From NCBI RefSeq assembly GCF_009735625.1, contig NZ_CP046244.1, positions 434,001-498,000 of the forward strand: a stretch of DNA of 64,000 nt, read 5' to 3'. This document shows positions 27,233 to 37,161 of the stretch, piece by piece. The first letter of the stretch is position 1. Every line of letters starts with the position of its first letter. This DNA is from Moorella glycerini. Lineage in GTDB: Bacteria > Bacillota > DSM-521 > Neomoorellales > Neomoorellaceae. Under the pieces are notes generated by a model, which saw nothing but the letters and a program-made list of their open reading frames with translations, had not been told where the DNA came from and made no database searches. The translations under genes were made by a program, and so were the position numbers.

Positions 27233-27521
27233 ATCATCACCTTTAGGTTTAGCCTATCCATATATCTCCCTGTTTCGTTCTCTTAAGAGGTTGCTATAAA
27301 TTTTGCATAACTATTTTAATATTCCTATAATAACTTCCTTGAATTAAATCTCCACGCACGGTCATAATTCTTCTCACATAAAAACCTTCTCACATAAAAA
27401 CTTTAAGTTAGAGATAATTCTCGTCGCTGTAAAGGTAAAAGCCTCAGCTGAAATAATCTGTATTTGACTTTAATAACGCATTATATATAGTCTCTACGTT
27501 TTTCTTTATGAAGAAATTATT

Positions 27522-27576
27522 GGTGGTGAAAGGTAGGGTTTTTAACTCCTCCTATCCTTTCACCACCGAGTTTTTT
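27522..27576 (+). terminator. Terminator-like hairpin (H3) downstream of a corrinoid gene
   Basis: A stem of about 16 bp (27522-27537 with 27551-27567, one bulge) has a T-run at 27571-27576 on the plus strand. No plus-strand gene precedes it. Read on the minus strand it lies about 110 nt past the corrinoid gene at 29354 once IS copy 4 is removed, and it resembles hairpins H1 and H2. Confidence 0.6.
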
Positions 27577-27637
27577 ATTATGACAGCAACTTAGTTGTTA
27601 GTCCATCCATAATAAAATTCTGGCCTGGAAGCAAAGA

Positions 27638-29332
27638 CCTGAATCCGTGACAACCCAATAACAAAATATCTGGATATGGCTCAAAACCTCGCGAAAAATA
27701 AGGTATAATAGGCTGGATGGCAAACGAATCCATGTTCACCTGCGAGGTGCGGCCATGAAATTCATCATTGAACAGTCTGATGAACACCTTACCCCCGTTG
27801 CCGGACTGGCTCTGGTGGGGGAAATCATTGATCATACTGCTCTGAAACTCAGGCTAAATAAGACCCGGATACCTGGTGTTTCTTCTCCGGATATTTCTCA
27901 CGGGGATGTTATCACCTCTTACGTGGGCCTGCTTTGCCAGGGTCGCAGTGATTTTGACCATATTGAGCTTTTTCGGGATGACCCCTTCTTCGCTGCGGCG
28001 CTGGGTATTCAGGATGTGCCTTCAAGCCCTACCCTGCGCCAGCGCCTGGATATGATAGCTCATAGTGTACCCTACCAGGAGATTATCCTCGAGGAAACGG
28101 CCAGGTTCCTTAAGAAACTTAAGGCACCGGTAACTCCTGTTACCCTGGGTTCCAGGGAACTAAAGCGCCAATATGTCCCTTTGGATATTGATGTTACTCC
28201 CTTTGATAATTCAAATTCCAAGAAAGAGGGTGTTTCCAGGACCTATAAGGGCTACGACGGTTATGCGCCTATCTTCGCCTACCTCGGTAGGGAAGGCTAC
28301 TGCGTCCATACCGAACTGCGGGCCGGGAAACAGCATTGCCAAAAAGGGACGCCGGAGTTCCTGCGACAAGCTCTAACCTTTGCTCGCGCTATCACTTCGC
28401 TGCCACTTTTAGTACGGATGGATGGCGGTAATGACAGCCAGGATAATCTCCAGGTCTGTTTGGACCCGGAAATCAAAGCCGATTTTATCATTAAGCGTAA
28501 CCTGCGCAAGGAAACGCCGGAGGCCTGGCTGGCCATTGCCAAGGAAAATGGTACCGCCACCCTAGAACGGGAGGGAAAAACCGTCTATCGGGGGCACCAG
28601 ATGGTGAAAATCGAGGGTGCTGACACCCCTGTCCGTCTGGTGTATAAGGTCACCGAGCGGACGATATTACGAAACGGCCAGCTTCTCCTGGTCCCGGAAA
28701 TTGAGGTCGAAACCTACTGGACCACTTTACCCGACCCGGTGGAGGATATCATTACCCTCTACCACGACCACGGCACCAGTGAGCAATTCCACAGTGAAAT
28801 CAAAAACGATTTAGACCTGGAACGGCTGCCCAGCGGCAAGTTTGCCACCAATGACCTGGTGCTACACCTGGGTGTTTTCGCCTACAACATTCTAAGGCTT
28901 CTGGGGCAGTTTAGCCTCCCGCTAAAGGAGGTACCGCTGCGCAATAAGAAAGCTCAACGCCGGCGGCTGCGTACCGTTATACAAAACCTGATTACCATAG
29001 CGTCCCGGCTGGTTCACCACGCCCGGCAGGTCAAATTACGATTTGGGCAGCACAGCCCGTGGTATCCAGCTTTCCGGTACCTATATAAAGCGTTGGCTTA
29101 ATACAGAACTTCTAGCTCCAGTTAGCTGTATAAGCAGGCTCCAAGCCTCTTAGGACGAGAGGTCTACTTTGTTATTCCCTTATCCAGGGGACCCAAGGTA
29201 AGAGTAAATAGCCTTCGTCCACATAATCAACTTTAGACCCAATTCAATGTATCAGCAGATGTTAAATATAACTGTTAATACCATTTACTGTTAGTGCGAG
29301 TTCTACCCAGTTGTTATTATCACGGATTCAGG
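27638..29332 (+). mobile_element. IS1380-family element, copy 4
   Basis: The element is 1,695 bp with a perfect 5-bp target duplication AAAGA (27633-27637 and 29333-29337). It lies only 21 bp past the stop of the corrinoid-protein gene. Confidence 0.93.
27755..29101 (+). CDS. IS1380-family transposase (copy 4)
   Basis: This is an intact 448-residue transposase identical to the other copies. It is convergent with the methyltransferase operon, so read-through from either side could give antisense RNA. Confidence 0.92.
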   Translation: MKFIIEQSDEHLTPVAGLALVGEIIDHTALKLRLNKTRIPGVSSPDISHGDVITSYVGLLCQGRSDFDHIELFRDDPFFAAALGIQDVPSSPTLRQRLDMIAHSVPYQEIILEETARFLKKLKAPVTPVTLGSRELKRQYVPLDIDVTPFDNSNSKKEGVSRTYKGYDGYAPIFAYLGREGYCVHTELRAGKQHCQKGTPEFLRQALTFARAITSLPLLVRMDGGNDSQDNLQVCLDPEIKADFIIKRNLRKETPEAWLAIAKENGTATLEREGKTVYRGHQMVKIEGADTPVRLVYKVTERTILRNGQLLLVPEIEVETYWTTLPDPVEDIITLYHDHGTSEQFHSEIKNDLDLERLPSGKFATNDLVLHLGVFAYNILRLLGQFSLPLKEVPLRNKKAQRRRLRTVIQNLITIASRLVHHARQVKLRFGQHSPWYPAFRYLYKALA

Positions 29333-29353
29333 AAAGATACAGATTGACAAAAA

Positions 29354-29980
29354 TTAACTATATACACTCTTACATATTTTAACTCCCGTCACAGCATCGT
29401 TAGCATAAAAATCTGCACCAGTAAATTTGCGAACTGTCTCGTTGCAGATAGTTCCTCCAATGATTATTTTTACCTGTTCTCGCAATCCAGCCTCCGTTAT
29501 CGCCTCTACTACGTTTTTCATTTCTGGGTAGGTGGAGTTTAATAACGCGCTTAGACCAAGAACTTTTGCTCCGGTTTCGCGCACTGCTTCTACGAATTTC
29601 TCGGCGGGCACATCCACTCCCAGATCAACAACTTTGAATCCGTGGCTCCGTAATAGACTCACAACAATATTTTTACCAATATCGTGAATGTCATTTTTGA
29701 CAGTACCAATTACCACCGTCCCAGCAGATCGTTCCGCAACCCCGCTGCTTTCCATAAGCGGCTCCAGCTTTTGCATGACTTCTTTCATGATTTCGGCCGA
29801 AAACATCAGCTCCGTTAAAAAGTATTGATTGGAAGCAAAAAGATCGCCGACAGCCACCATTCCTTCGTTACATTCGCTAATGATTTTTTCAGGTGAGGCT
29901 CCCTGTTCGAGCATTTTATCCACAAGTTCATATACCTTTTTTTCATTGAGGTCCCGTAAAGCTTCTGCAAGGGCTGTCAT
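29354..29980 (-). CDS. Corrinoid (methyl-carrier) protein, unit A
   Basis: The 208-residue protein has an N-terminal helical cap domain (about 1-85) and a Rossmann B12-binding domain with TVKNDIHDIGKNIV (the DxHxxG motif whose His ligates cobalt), LSALLNSTYPEMK and IIGGTICNE. It carries the methyl group between the UroD-type methyltransferase (19 bp upstream, same operon) and the CH3-THF methyltransferase. The ribosome site GGAGG lies before the ATG. It is related to MtvC/MtbC-type proteins and looks intact. Confidence 0.92.
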   Translation of the reverse strand: MTALAEALRDLNEKKVYELVDKMLEQGASPEKIISECNEGMVAVGDLFASNQYFLTELMFSAEIMKEVMQKLEPLMESSGVAERSAGTVVIGTVKNDIHDIGKNIVVSLLRSHGFKVVDLGVDVPAEKFVEAVRETGAKVLGLSALLNSTYPEMKNVVEAITEAGLREQVKIIIGGTICNETVRKFTGADFYANDAVTGVKICKSVYS

Positions 29981-29998
29981 TAATTAATTCCTCCTTAT

Positions 29999-31357
29999 TT
30001 ACCATGATAACAGCCAATTATAGGCCATTCGCTCGAGCCTTTCCCAATTTTTCTTTATTAACTCTTCATCTCCGGGAATAGCCCATTCGGCTTTTTTAAT
30101 TTCCCATGGCGTTACCACGCGAGGTTCAGGTAATTTTACTCCTGGCGGTATATTTGGATTAGATTTTGGCTCCGGAGGAGGACCGTCGGAGTACCTGCCG
30201 TATTCCATAACTGCATCAATCAAAGCCCGGAAATTCTCGGGTTTCGTATCTTCCGGGATATGGCCTCCGCCATGAGGAATCCATCCCCCATCTTTACCGA
30301 CAGTTTCGCATAATAGTTTCACCCGGGCGCGGACTTCATCCGGGGTACCTAAAATCAACATTTCGTTGGGTATTCCGCCGGTAATACACTGCTGGTGTCC
30401 AAAAGCTTTCTTGGCTTCGAAAATATCAGCCTCATTGTCAATATCGCATAGTACTTTACCCCTGGGCAATTCAGCTATATGATGCCAATGCGGGCCCCAG
30501 TTGCCTTCCAGGAACACACGGAATGTATAACCAGCTTCAATCAGCATCTCGACGCCCTTTTTGAAAGTTGGCCAGTAGAAAGTATCAAATTGCTTGGGTG
30601 ATAAGAAGCAAGGTTTATGCGTTGCGACAAAAATCGGATACCTCTTTAGCGGGTCGGCAGTGGCGAGAGCCCTGTTAATGAGATCCGGTAATAAAGCTTC
30701 GCAAGCTTCGATAACGTTGTCGGGCTGCCTGAACATATCTCGCATGATACCATTGAGGCCACGGAGATTATCTGACAGGAAGTCAAAGGGGGCAGCGAAG
30801 TTGCCCATTACCGGTTGCGGCATGCCTACTTCGGCGGCTAACCGGGCGCCTCTTTCCCTGTTTATGGCACCAACAATACCTTGCGCCATCCCCGATTTTA
30901 AGAATGCCATGTAAGAACGTATAGAGCCTCTTTCTTTAAACTCACCGAGTATACGGGGAAGATAGCGCTCCATCCTAAAGGTCACAGGATCATCTATCAT
31001 CAGACGGTATTCATCTTCTTTCATGTACTCGGCTTCGACAAATTGCTGTAAAGACTTGGGCGTAATGTCGCGCCCCGGGACTTTATAGAGGCGATAATCT
31101 ACGACATCCCAGTTGGGGGACCACTGCAAATTGGTTCTAAATGTGTCCAGTTCCGGATACTTTTTGGCGAATTCGATCTCTACTTTAGCCCAGATCTCCG
31201 GGTCATACATAATTTCCTGGTACGTATAGCCCGAGGCTTTTTCGGCGAAATAAGTGGTATTAAATGCAATGGGTATCCGGTCCGTAGGCTCCAGTGCAAT
31301 TGCAGCCTGATAACGCCCCAACCGTTGATTAAATAGCGCTTTAATTTCGTCAGCCAT
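29999..31357 (-). CDS. UroD-family methyltransferase, unit A (with fused C-terminal tail)
   Basis: The 452-residue TIM-barrel protein is of the uroporphyrinogen decarboxylase-like methyltransferase group, in which MtbA, CmuA and O-demethylase methyltransferase I fall. Visible conserved blocks are PTDRIPIAFN, HKPCFLSPKQFDTFYWPTFK, FLEGNWGPHWHHIAELP, CDIDNEADIFEAKKAFGHQQ then CITGGIP, and DGGWIPHGGGHIP. The His/Cys/Glu residues there are the likely zinc ligands, but I cannot assign them. A tail of about 60 residues (EPRVVTPWEIKKAEW to YNWLLSW) follows the barrel. It shares an operon with the corrinoid gene, and the ribosome site TTAGGAGGG is present. Confidence 0.88.
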   Translation of the reverse strand: MADEIKALFNQRLGRYQAAIALEPTDRIPIAFNTTYFAEKASGYTYQEIMYDPEIWAKVEIEFAKKYPELDTFRTNLQWSPNWDVVDYRLYKVPGRDITPKSLQQFVEAEYMKEDEYRLMIDDPVTFRMERYLPRILGEFKERGSIRSYMAFLKSGMAQGIVGAINRERGARLAAEVGMPQPVMGNFAAPFDFLSDNLRGLNGIMRDMFRQPDNVIEACEALLPDLINRALATADPLKRYPIFVATHKPCFLSPKQFDTFYWPTFKKGVEMLIEAGYTFRVFLEGNWGPHWHHIAELPRGKVLCDIDNEADIFEAKKAFGHQQCITGGIPNEMLILGTPDEVRARVKLLCETVGKDGGWIPHGGGHIPEDTKPENFRALIDAVMEYGRYSDGPPPEPKSNPNIPPGVKLPEPRVVTPWEIKKAEWAIPGDEELIKKNWERLERMAYNWLLSW

Positions 31358-31460
31358 AAAAACCCTCCTAAACTAAGTTTTTAGCTTAAAGTTAAATCAT
31401 GGTCTTTATTTCATTAGACCCCTCCTCTTTGAAATGTAGTATTAATTTAAATTAAATAAC

Positions 31461-31833
31461 TCATGCAGTTGCCATCTTTGTCCTTACAATAACGGCTCTT
31501 TTTTCATCCATAAAGGCAATCAAAGCCCCGCACAACGCATAGGTTGTGGCGATTGCCATCAGGACGACAAAATAGTTATTTCCGGTCAGATCGAGTATTA
31601 GCCCTAGGCTGATTGGAAATACCACCGAACCTAACTGGGCTATTCCATTATAAAAACCCATAGCGCTGCCTGCCTGAGGCCCGGCGACAGATTCTGCCTG
31701 CAATGTATTAAGGGGAATACCTAAAAATGGTGCTATTAGACCCTTCGCCAGCATAATTCCCCACAGTAAACCGGTATTTGTCGTAAGTGCCAAAGCTACG
31801 GTTATTATGGCTACGCAAGCTGAGCCCATAATA
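31461..31833 (-). pseudogene. MFS transporter 1, C-terminal part (interrupted by IS1634-type element)
   Basis: These are the last about 120 residues of a 12-TM major facilitator, ending FMDEKRAVIVRTKMATA. They are nearly the same as the end of the intact neighbour at 34951. The first 182 bp (31652-31833) are also present at 33720-33901, the target duplication made by the IS. The rest of the gene is at 33720-34815. Confidence 0.88.
31652..31833. repeat. 182-bp target duplication, left copy
   Basis: It is identical by eye to 33720-33901 and in the same orientation, directly bordering both ends of the IS. One further base (C) matches by chance or belongs to the IS end. Confidence 0.9.
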
Positions 31834-33719
31834 CCTGACTTTATCAGTTGAATCCCTAGAACCCGCATAAAACCTAGAAAAATAGAAAACAAGACGCGCA
31901 TTTTGCCACTACAACCGGTCCTGCCAGCGGGCAGCAAACTCCTCTACACGGGTAATGTTTCCCGGCGGTGCAATCCGCATTAGGCGCAGGATCTTTTTGC
32001 TCAACTCTGTACTCTGGGTCTTGATAAAGAACACCTCTCCTTTGATCTCTACCTCGGCAAAGTTGAGGGAGTTTAACGCTTCCCGGATTTCTGCCGGCGA
32101 GGCATTTTCCACCGCTTGCCGGAGCTTGAATTCCAGAGTGCGTTCGAGAAGAAAGGCGAGGAAGCAAATTACAAAGTGTCCTTTAATCCGCCTTTCGGTC
32201 CAGTGAAAAACCGGCCGGACTTTCAGGGTGCTTTTCATGACGCGAAAAGATTCTTCAATCCGCCACAGGTTATGGTAAGCATCCAGGATGTCTTTGGCAC
32301 TCATTTCTTTCTCGCTGGTCTGGATGCCGTAGTAGCCGTCAAATTGTTTGTCCCGGGCAATGGCTTCTTCGTCCAGTATCCACGTGCCCGTACAGTCTAT
32401 TTCTTTGAGGTATTTCTTGCCGCCACGTTTGTTGCTGGCCTGGATTTTGGCCTTGCTTTCTAAAAGGGTTTGGGCTTTCTCGATTAACCTTTCCCGGTCG
32501 GCCCGGTCTTTTTCCGCCCGCCGGCTGGAGTAGGTGACGATCAGTTTTTCGGGTAATTTGTATTTTTTCCCTTCAGCGGTGAATTCGTTTATGTACTCGA
32601 TAACCTTGTAGCGAAGGACTTCTCCTTCATCGTCCTTTATCTCCTGGTAGCCATTTTCGTCCAATATCATATCGGTAATCTCTTTTTTCATGCTCTTGAT
32701 GCGGGCGGCAAAGATGTAGCTGTAGCCCCGTTCCACTATGCGTTTTAAGTTAAGCTTGCTGTTGATCCCCCGGTCGGCGACGATGATCACCCGGCGCAGG
32801 CCAAAACGTTTTTCCAGCTTTTCTAAGGCCGTCTCCAGGGTCTTGCCGTCAAAGGTATTGCCGGGGAAAAGCTCATAGCCAATGGGCCGCCCCTCGCAAT
32901 CAATAAGCAGGCCCAATACCACCTGGACTTCGTTGAACTTACCGTCTTTACTGAAGCCGAAATCGCGTAAAGTGTCGGCTTCGACGCTGGCAAAGGAAAA
33001 GGTCGTTACATCATAAAAAACCACATCCACCTGCATGTTAAAAAGGTGGCGGTTCTTTTGGAACATCTCCTCCTCCAACAACTCTTTATACTCGCAGAGT
33101 AAATCCAAGGAGCGGTAGAGGTGGTTTAAGGCTACGTCGGGTAAACTGGCATAACGGTGCTGGTAGTTGTAGGTACCTAATTTACTCCTGGGTTCAAGGA
33201 GGTGCTGGATAGCCATAAGAAAACTGGCGTCGCTTAATTCGAATTGTACCTTACGTTTGGCACTGATCTTCTTTAAAAGTTTGGGTAGCTCAAATTGGTT
33301 CCAGATCTTCTGGTAGACCACATAGCCCCAGTTCTTGATCTGCGCCTCGGAAAAGCTGGCTAAACTGGTCACCTCCCTGGCCTTGGACAATTCTAAGAGG
33401 CGCTTACCAAGTCTTTGAAAGCTGGGGTTGTTTTCAATCTCGTCCAGGCGACCGAGATTGAGGAGGACCTTGTGTTTAACAGCTCCATTTTCCCGGTAAG
33501 ATTGGACTAGCTGGACGTACTGGTGGTTTTTGGTTTTAGTTATTTTGATGAACATGCTTAAATGATACCACTAACATTGCCTATTGTCTAGATAATATTT
33601 GGTATTTCACAATATTAGTTGCCACTACGTTTTTCGCTTTTTGGGCTATTTTTAACGCCCAAAGCTAGATTTTATCTGGGTTCTTGAATCAGTAAAATGT
33701 CGCAACTGATAAACTCAGG
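31834..33719 (-). mobile_element. IS1634-family element with long target duplication
   Basis: The element is 1,886 bp. Its ends CCTGA[C/G]TTTATCAGTTG form 17-bp inverted repeats with one mismatch. It is flanked by 182-bp direct repeats of MFS coding sequence. Long, variable target duplications are a published trait of IS1634 and IS1549. Confidence 0.92.
31909..33555 (-). CDS. IS1634-family transposase
   Basis: The 548-residue DDE transposase begins MFIKITKTKNHQYVQLVQSY. Its catalytic blocks are VDVVFYDVTTFSFASVEAD, RRVIIVADRGINSKLNLKR and YHNLWRIEESFRVMKSTLKV. It is distantly related to the transposase at 18220. Confidence 0.9.
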   Translation of the reverse strand: MFIKITKTKNHQYVQLVQSYRENGAVKHKVLLNLGRLDEIENNPSFQRLGKRLLELSKAREVTSLASFSEAQIKNWGYVVYQKIWNQFELPKLLKKISAKRKVQFELSDASFLMAIQHLLEPRSKLGTYNYQHRYASLPDVALNHLYRSLDLLCEYKELLEEEMFQKNRHLFNMQVDVVFYDVTTFSFASVEADTLRDFGFSKDGKFNEVQVVLGLLIDCEGRPIGYELFPGNTFDGKTLETALEKLEKRFGLRRVIIVADRGINSKLNLKRIVERGYSYIFAARIKSMKKEITDMILDENGYQEIKDDEGEVLRYKVIEYINEFTAEGKKYKLPEKLIVTYSSRRAEKDRADRERLIEKAQTLLESKAKIQASNKRGGKKYLKEIDCTGTWILDEEAIARDKQFDGYYGIQTSEKEMSAKDILDAYHNLWRIEESFRVMKSTLKVRPVFHWTERRIKGHFVICFLAFLLERTLEFKLRQAVENASPAEIREALNSLNFAEVEIKGEVFFIKTQSTELSKKILRLMRIAPPGNITRVEEFAARWQDRL

Positions 33720-33901
33720 AAAAACCCATAGCGCTGCCTGCCTGAGGCCCGGCGACAGATTCTGCCTGCAATGTATTAAGGGGAATACCTAAAAATGGTG
33801 CTATTAGACCCTTCGCCAGCATAATTCCCCACAGTAAACCGGTATTTGTCGTAAGTGCCAAAGCTACGGTTATTATGGCTACGCAAGCTGAGCCCATAAT
33901 A
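33720..33901. repeat. 182-bp target duplication, right copy
   Basis: Pair of 31652-31833. Deleting the IS and one copy restores an open MFS frame. Confidence 0.9.
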
Positions 33902-34815
33902 CACACCGCTTTGCGGCGTTTTAATAAGTCACAAAGAAAACCGGCTAGTGTTGGCCCAAATAAGCCTACCATACTTGAAGCTGCAAAAATGGAAGCCGCG
34001 ACCACCAGCGAAAATCCACGCACCTTGGTAAAATAGGCAATAATCCAGGTTGTATATCCTTGATTGGCACCGATTGATAAGAAACAGGCAATACAACCCA
34101 ATAAAAATGACCGTTTTAATACCAGGGATAAAAAGCTCTGCATAGTCACCGGTTTAGTAGCATCGCCGCTTCCCGCGCCGATTGCCCCCTTTGGACTGGC
34201 CTTGGCTATCCCGCGCTCTTTGGCAAATAAAAGTACGACAATTGCTACTGCAAGGGTCATAATTCCAGCATATATGAAGCCCATTTTCCATGAAGTACGG
34301 ATTACCGGCGCCAGGGCACCGCTAGCAATGGCTGCACCTAAAGTCGGACCTGTCATCATGATCCCCATGGCAGTCGCCCTTGCGCTTTTAGGAAACCATC
34401 CCAGCTGGAATTTCACTCCGGCCGAAAACAATGCGCCGCTTCCCGCTCCCGCAATCATGCGCAATATAAAGAGGGTCGCGTAGCTGTTGCCGAAGGGCAA
34501 AAGGAGAGTAAACAGGCCGGAAATAATCGATGATAATCCTAAAGTCAAACGGGGCCCGAACCGGTCCACAAACCATCCGGAAACGAAATTGGAAATTACA
34601 TAGCCGATGTAGAAGGCTGTCATCAGCCCTCCCGCTGCAGTCATACTCAAATTCATGGCCGGCGCCGCAACAGGGATGGCTGTCGGCCAAACGTTCCGAT
34701 CAACAAAGGAAACAGCGTAGCTTAACATACACAGGGCAATTATAACCCAGCTGTACCAGGTTATTGGCATTTCGTCGACGCGCGTGGCTTCCGAAGGCCT
34801 GTTTTCTAACGCCAT
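33720..34815 (-). pseudogene. MFS transporter 1, N-terminal part
   Basis: From ATG 34815 (ribosome site AAGGAGGAAGG) the frame covers about 10 of 12 TM segments (ITWYSWVIIALCMLSYAVSF..., GWFVDRFGPRLTLGLSS) and ends just beyond the IS border in GSAMGFS. It is a very close paralogue of the transporter at 34951; differences cluster around residue 190. Its fold and the RFGPR motif place it with anion:cation symporters, so it probably once imported an organic acid. A truncated protein is unlikely to work. Confidence 0.88.
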
Positions 34816-34863
34816 TCTCGCCTTCCTCCTTAAGTGGCTTTACGGCAAGCCAATAAAATGTCC

Positions 34864-34930
34864 TTAGTGTTCCGATAGCAAATTGGTAATTGTAACCGCA
34901 GTCATAATCCTTTTGTCAAAGTAAACAGGG
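34864..34930 (-). pseudogene. Remnant of the 3' end of a CH3-THF methyltransferase gene
   Basis: The minus frame reads YFDKRIMTAVTITNLLSEH then stop, matching DKKIMTAVTTTNLLLGN near the end of the enzyme at 36285-37082. Similar DNA continues on to about 34838. A methyltransferase-MFS pair was therefore duplicated in tandem and the second methyltransferase copy lost. Confidence 0.75.
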
Positions 34931-34950
34931 ATGGTGGCTTCCACATCAGT

Positions 34951-36240
34951 TTAAGCTGTTGCAGTTTTTGTATTCACGATAGTTGCACGCTTCTCATCCA
35001 TAAACGCAATGAGCGTACCACACAGGAGATAGGTGATGGCAATAGCCATCAAAACGATGAAATAGTTATTTGCCGTTAAGTCAAGGATTAAACCGAGGCC
35101 TATCGGAAAAACCACCGAGCCTAACTGAGCTATTCCATTATAAAAACCCATAGCGCTGCCTGCCTGAGGCCCGGCGACAGATTCTGCCTGCAATGTATTC
35201 AGGGGAATACCTAAAAACGGCCCTATGAGGCCCCTGACCAGCATAATTCCCCACAACACACTGGTATTGGTGGTAAGAGCCAATGCAACTATTATCAAGG
35301 CAACACCCACTGCACCTACTAAACACACCGCTTTGCGCCGCTTTAATAAGTCACAAAGAAAACCGGCTAGAGTTGGACCAAACAGACCAACCATGCTTGA
35401 AGCAGCAAAAATTCCACCTGCTACAACCAGCGAAAAACCACGCACCTTGGTAAAATAGGCTATGATCCAAGTAGTAAACCCTTGGTTAGCGCCAATGGAT
35501 AAGAAACAGGCAATACAACCCAATAAAAATGACCGTTTTAATACCAGGGATAAAAAGCTCTGCGTTGTCACCGGTTTGGTAGCATCGCCGCTTCCCGCGC
35601 CGATTGCCCCCTTTGGACTGGCCTTGGCTATCCCCCGCTCTTTGGCAAATAATAGCACGGCTAATGCTACTACAATGGTCATAATACCTGCATAAGTAAA
35701 AGCGGTTTGCCATCCGGAAGTACGGATTACCGGCGCCAGGGCACCGCTGGCAATGGCTGAGCCTAAGGTCGGCCCCGTCATCATAATCCCCATGGCAGTC
35801 GCCCTTGCGCTTTTAGGAAACCATCCCAGCTGGAATTTCACTCCGGCCGAAAACAATGCGCCGCTTCCCGCTCCCGCTATAATGCGCAATATAAAGAGGG
35901 TCGCGTAGCTGTTGCCGAAGGGCAAAAGGAGAGTAAAAAGGCCTGTAACAAGCGATGATAAACCCAGGGTCAAACGGGGTCCGAACCGGTCCACAAACCA
36001 TCCGGAAACGAAATTGGCCACTACATAGCCGATGTAAAATGCAGTCATCAATCCCCCTGCAGCCGTCATGCTCAATTTCATAGCTGGTGCTGCAACAGGA
36101 ATGGCGGTAGACCAAACGTTCCGGTCAACAAAGGAAACAGCGTAGCTTAACATACATAAGGCAATTATAATCCAACTGTACCAGGTTATTGGCATTTCGC
36201 TGGTGCGTGTGGCTTCTACGGGTTTATTTTCTACTGCCAT
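34951..36240 (-). CDS. MFS transporter 2 (organic anion symporter-like)
   Basis: The 429-residue protein has 12 membrane segments. The signature loop FVSGWFVDRFGPRLTLGL lies between TM2 and TM3, with FAKERGIAKASPKGAIGAG in the central loop. Family members import organic acids with protons or sodium; the operon suggests a methylated or methoxylated acid. The gene follows the CH3-THF methyltransferase by 45 bp and is presumably driven by the SigH-like promoter at 37162-37190. It is a near twin of the broken transporter downstream. Confidence 0.88.
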   Translation of the reverse strand: MAVENKPVEATRTSEMPITWYSWIIIALCMLSYAVSFVDRNVWSTAIPVAAPAMKLSMTAAGGLMTAFYIGYVVANFVSGWFVDRFGPRLTLGLSSLVTGLFTLLLPFGNSYATLFILRIIAGAGSGALFSAGVKFQLGWFPKSARATAMGIMMTGPTLGSAIASGALAPVIRTSGWQTAFTYAGIMTIVVALAVLLFAKERGIAKASPKGAIGAGSGDATKPVTTQSFLSLVLKRSFLLGCIACFLSIGANQGFTTWIIAYFTKVRGFSLVVAGGIFAASSMVGLFGPTLAGFLCDLLKRRKAVCLVGAVGVALIIVALALTTNTSVLWGIMLVRGLIGPFLGIPLNTLQAESVAGPQAGSAMGFYNGIAQLGSVVFPIGLGLILDLTANNYFIVLMAIAITYLLCGTLIAFMDEKRATIVNTKTATA

Positions 36241-36284
36241 CTTTTTTCATCCTTTCTTAATCAAGTCGTCTTCCAGTTTATAAA

Positions 36285-37082
36285 TTAGTCCTCCAATTTA
36301 CCTTTACGGTAAGACATTAAAAAGTCCTTGCCAAACCGATCATTACCCAATAATAAATTGGTAGTTGTAACCGCAGTCATAATTTTTTTATCCAGGGGAT
36401 CAAGAATAGCGGCATCCATACCGAAAGCCATGCTAATCGTTAAAAAATAACGGTTGATAAGCTTCCTTTTAGGCATGTTATATGAAATGTTGCTTAATCC
36501 CGATACCGTTTTAACCTTAAATAAACGCTTGATCTCAGCCACGGATTGGAAAAATATACTCGCATTTGTATGGCTTGCTGCCAGGGGTAGTACCAGGGGG
36601 TCGATATAAAGGTTATTCAGGTCATAATTGTACTTGGTCAATATTTCGATCATGCGTTCCGTAATCCTGACCCTATCTTCCGCAGTTTTGGGGATGCCAT
36701 TTTCATCTGCAGTTAGACCAATTACCGGGCACTGGTATTCAATTATCAACGGTAACATTCCCTCAAGACGGTTTTTCTCTAGAGATACGGAGTTTATCAT
36801 GACTTTGCTTTTGTCCCCCGCGACAGTATCCAAACCCTTTTTAATCGCTTCAGCCGAAGTACTGTCGATGCAGAGGGGAATATCTGTCACCTCCTGAACT
36901 GTACGCACAAGCCATTCCATATCATCCACTTCATTGCAATGGGCCGTATTCAAATCTAAATAGTCTGCTCCGGCCTCTACTTGCTTAAGCGCCAGCTCTT
37001 TTACGGCAGCAGCATCTTTGTCATTAATAATTTGACAGATATTAGGAATTGCACTATTAAGTTTTTCGCCAATAATTAACAT
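36285..37082 (-). CDS. Methyltetrahydrofolate:corrinoid methyltransferase (MtvA/AcsE-like)
   Basis: The 265-residue pterin-binding TIM barrel has ALKQVEAGADYLDLNTAHCN, DIPLCIDSTSAEAIKKGL, VMINSVSLE and the pterin-site SGLSNISYNMPKRKLINRYF. It moves a methyl group between corrinoid protein and tetrahydrofolate. In acetogens this delivers substrate methyl groups to the Wood-Ljungdahl pathway (the MtvA or methyltransferase II role). It is the only such enzyme found intact in the island, so it may serve several corrinoid proteins. First gene after the SigH-type promoter. Confidence 0.92.
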   Translation of the reverse strand: MLIIGEKLNSAIPNICQIINDKDAAAVKELALKQVEAGADYLDLNTAHCNEVDDMEWLVRTVQEVTDIPLCIDSTSAEAIKKGLDTVAGDKSKVMINSVSLEKNRLEGMLPLIIEYQCPVIGLTADENGIPKTAEDRVRITERMIEILTKYNYDLNNLYIDPLVLPLAASHTNASIFFQSVAEIKRLFKVKTVSGLSNISYNMPKRKLINRYFLTISMAFGMDAAILDPLDKKIMTAVTTTNLLLGNDRFGKDFLMSYRKGKLED

Positions 37083-37161
37083 CTACTATGTCCCTCCACA
37101 TTTAAAATCTCTATTTAAGAAGCAATCAAGGCTGTCCCACCTTGTCTTCTTGTTTATACAT

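Noticed and set aside
18133-33719. Treating the two IS1634-type elements as copies of one IS
   Set aside because: Ends, transposase sequences and target-duplication lengths differ clearly, so they are different elements.
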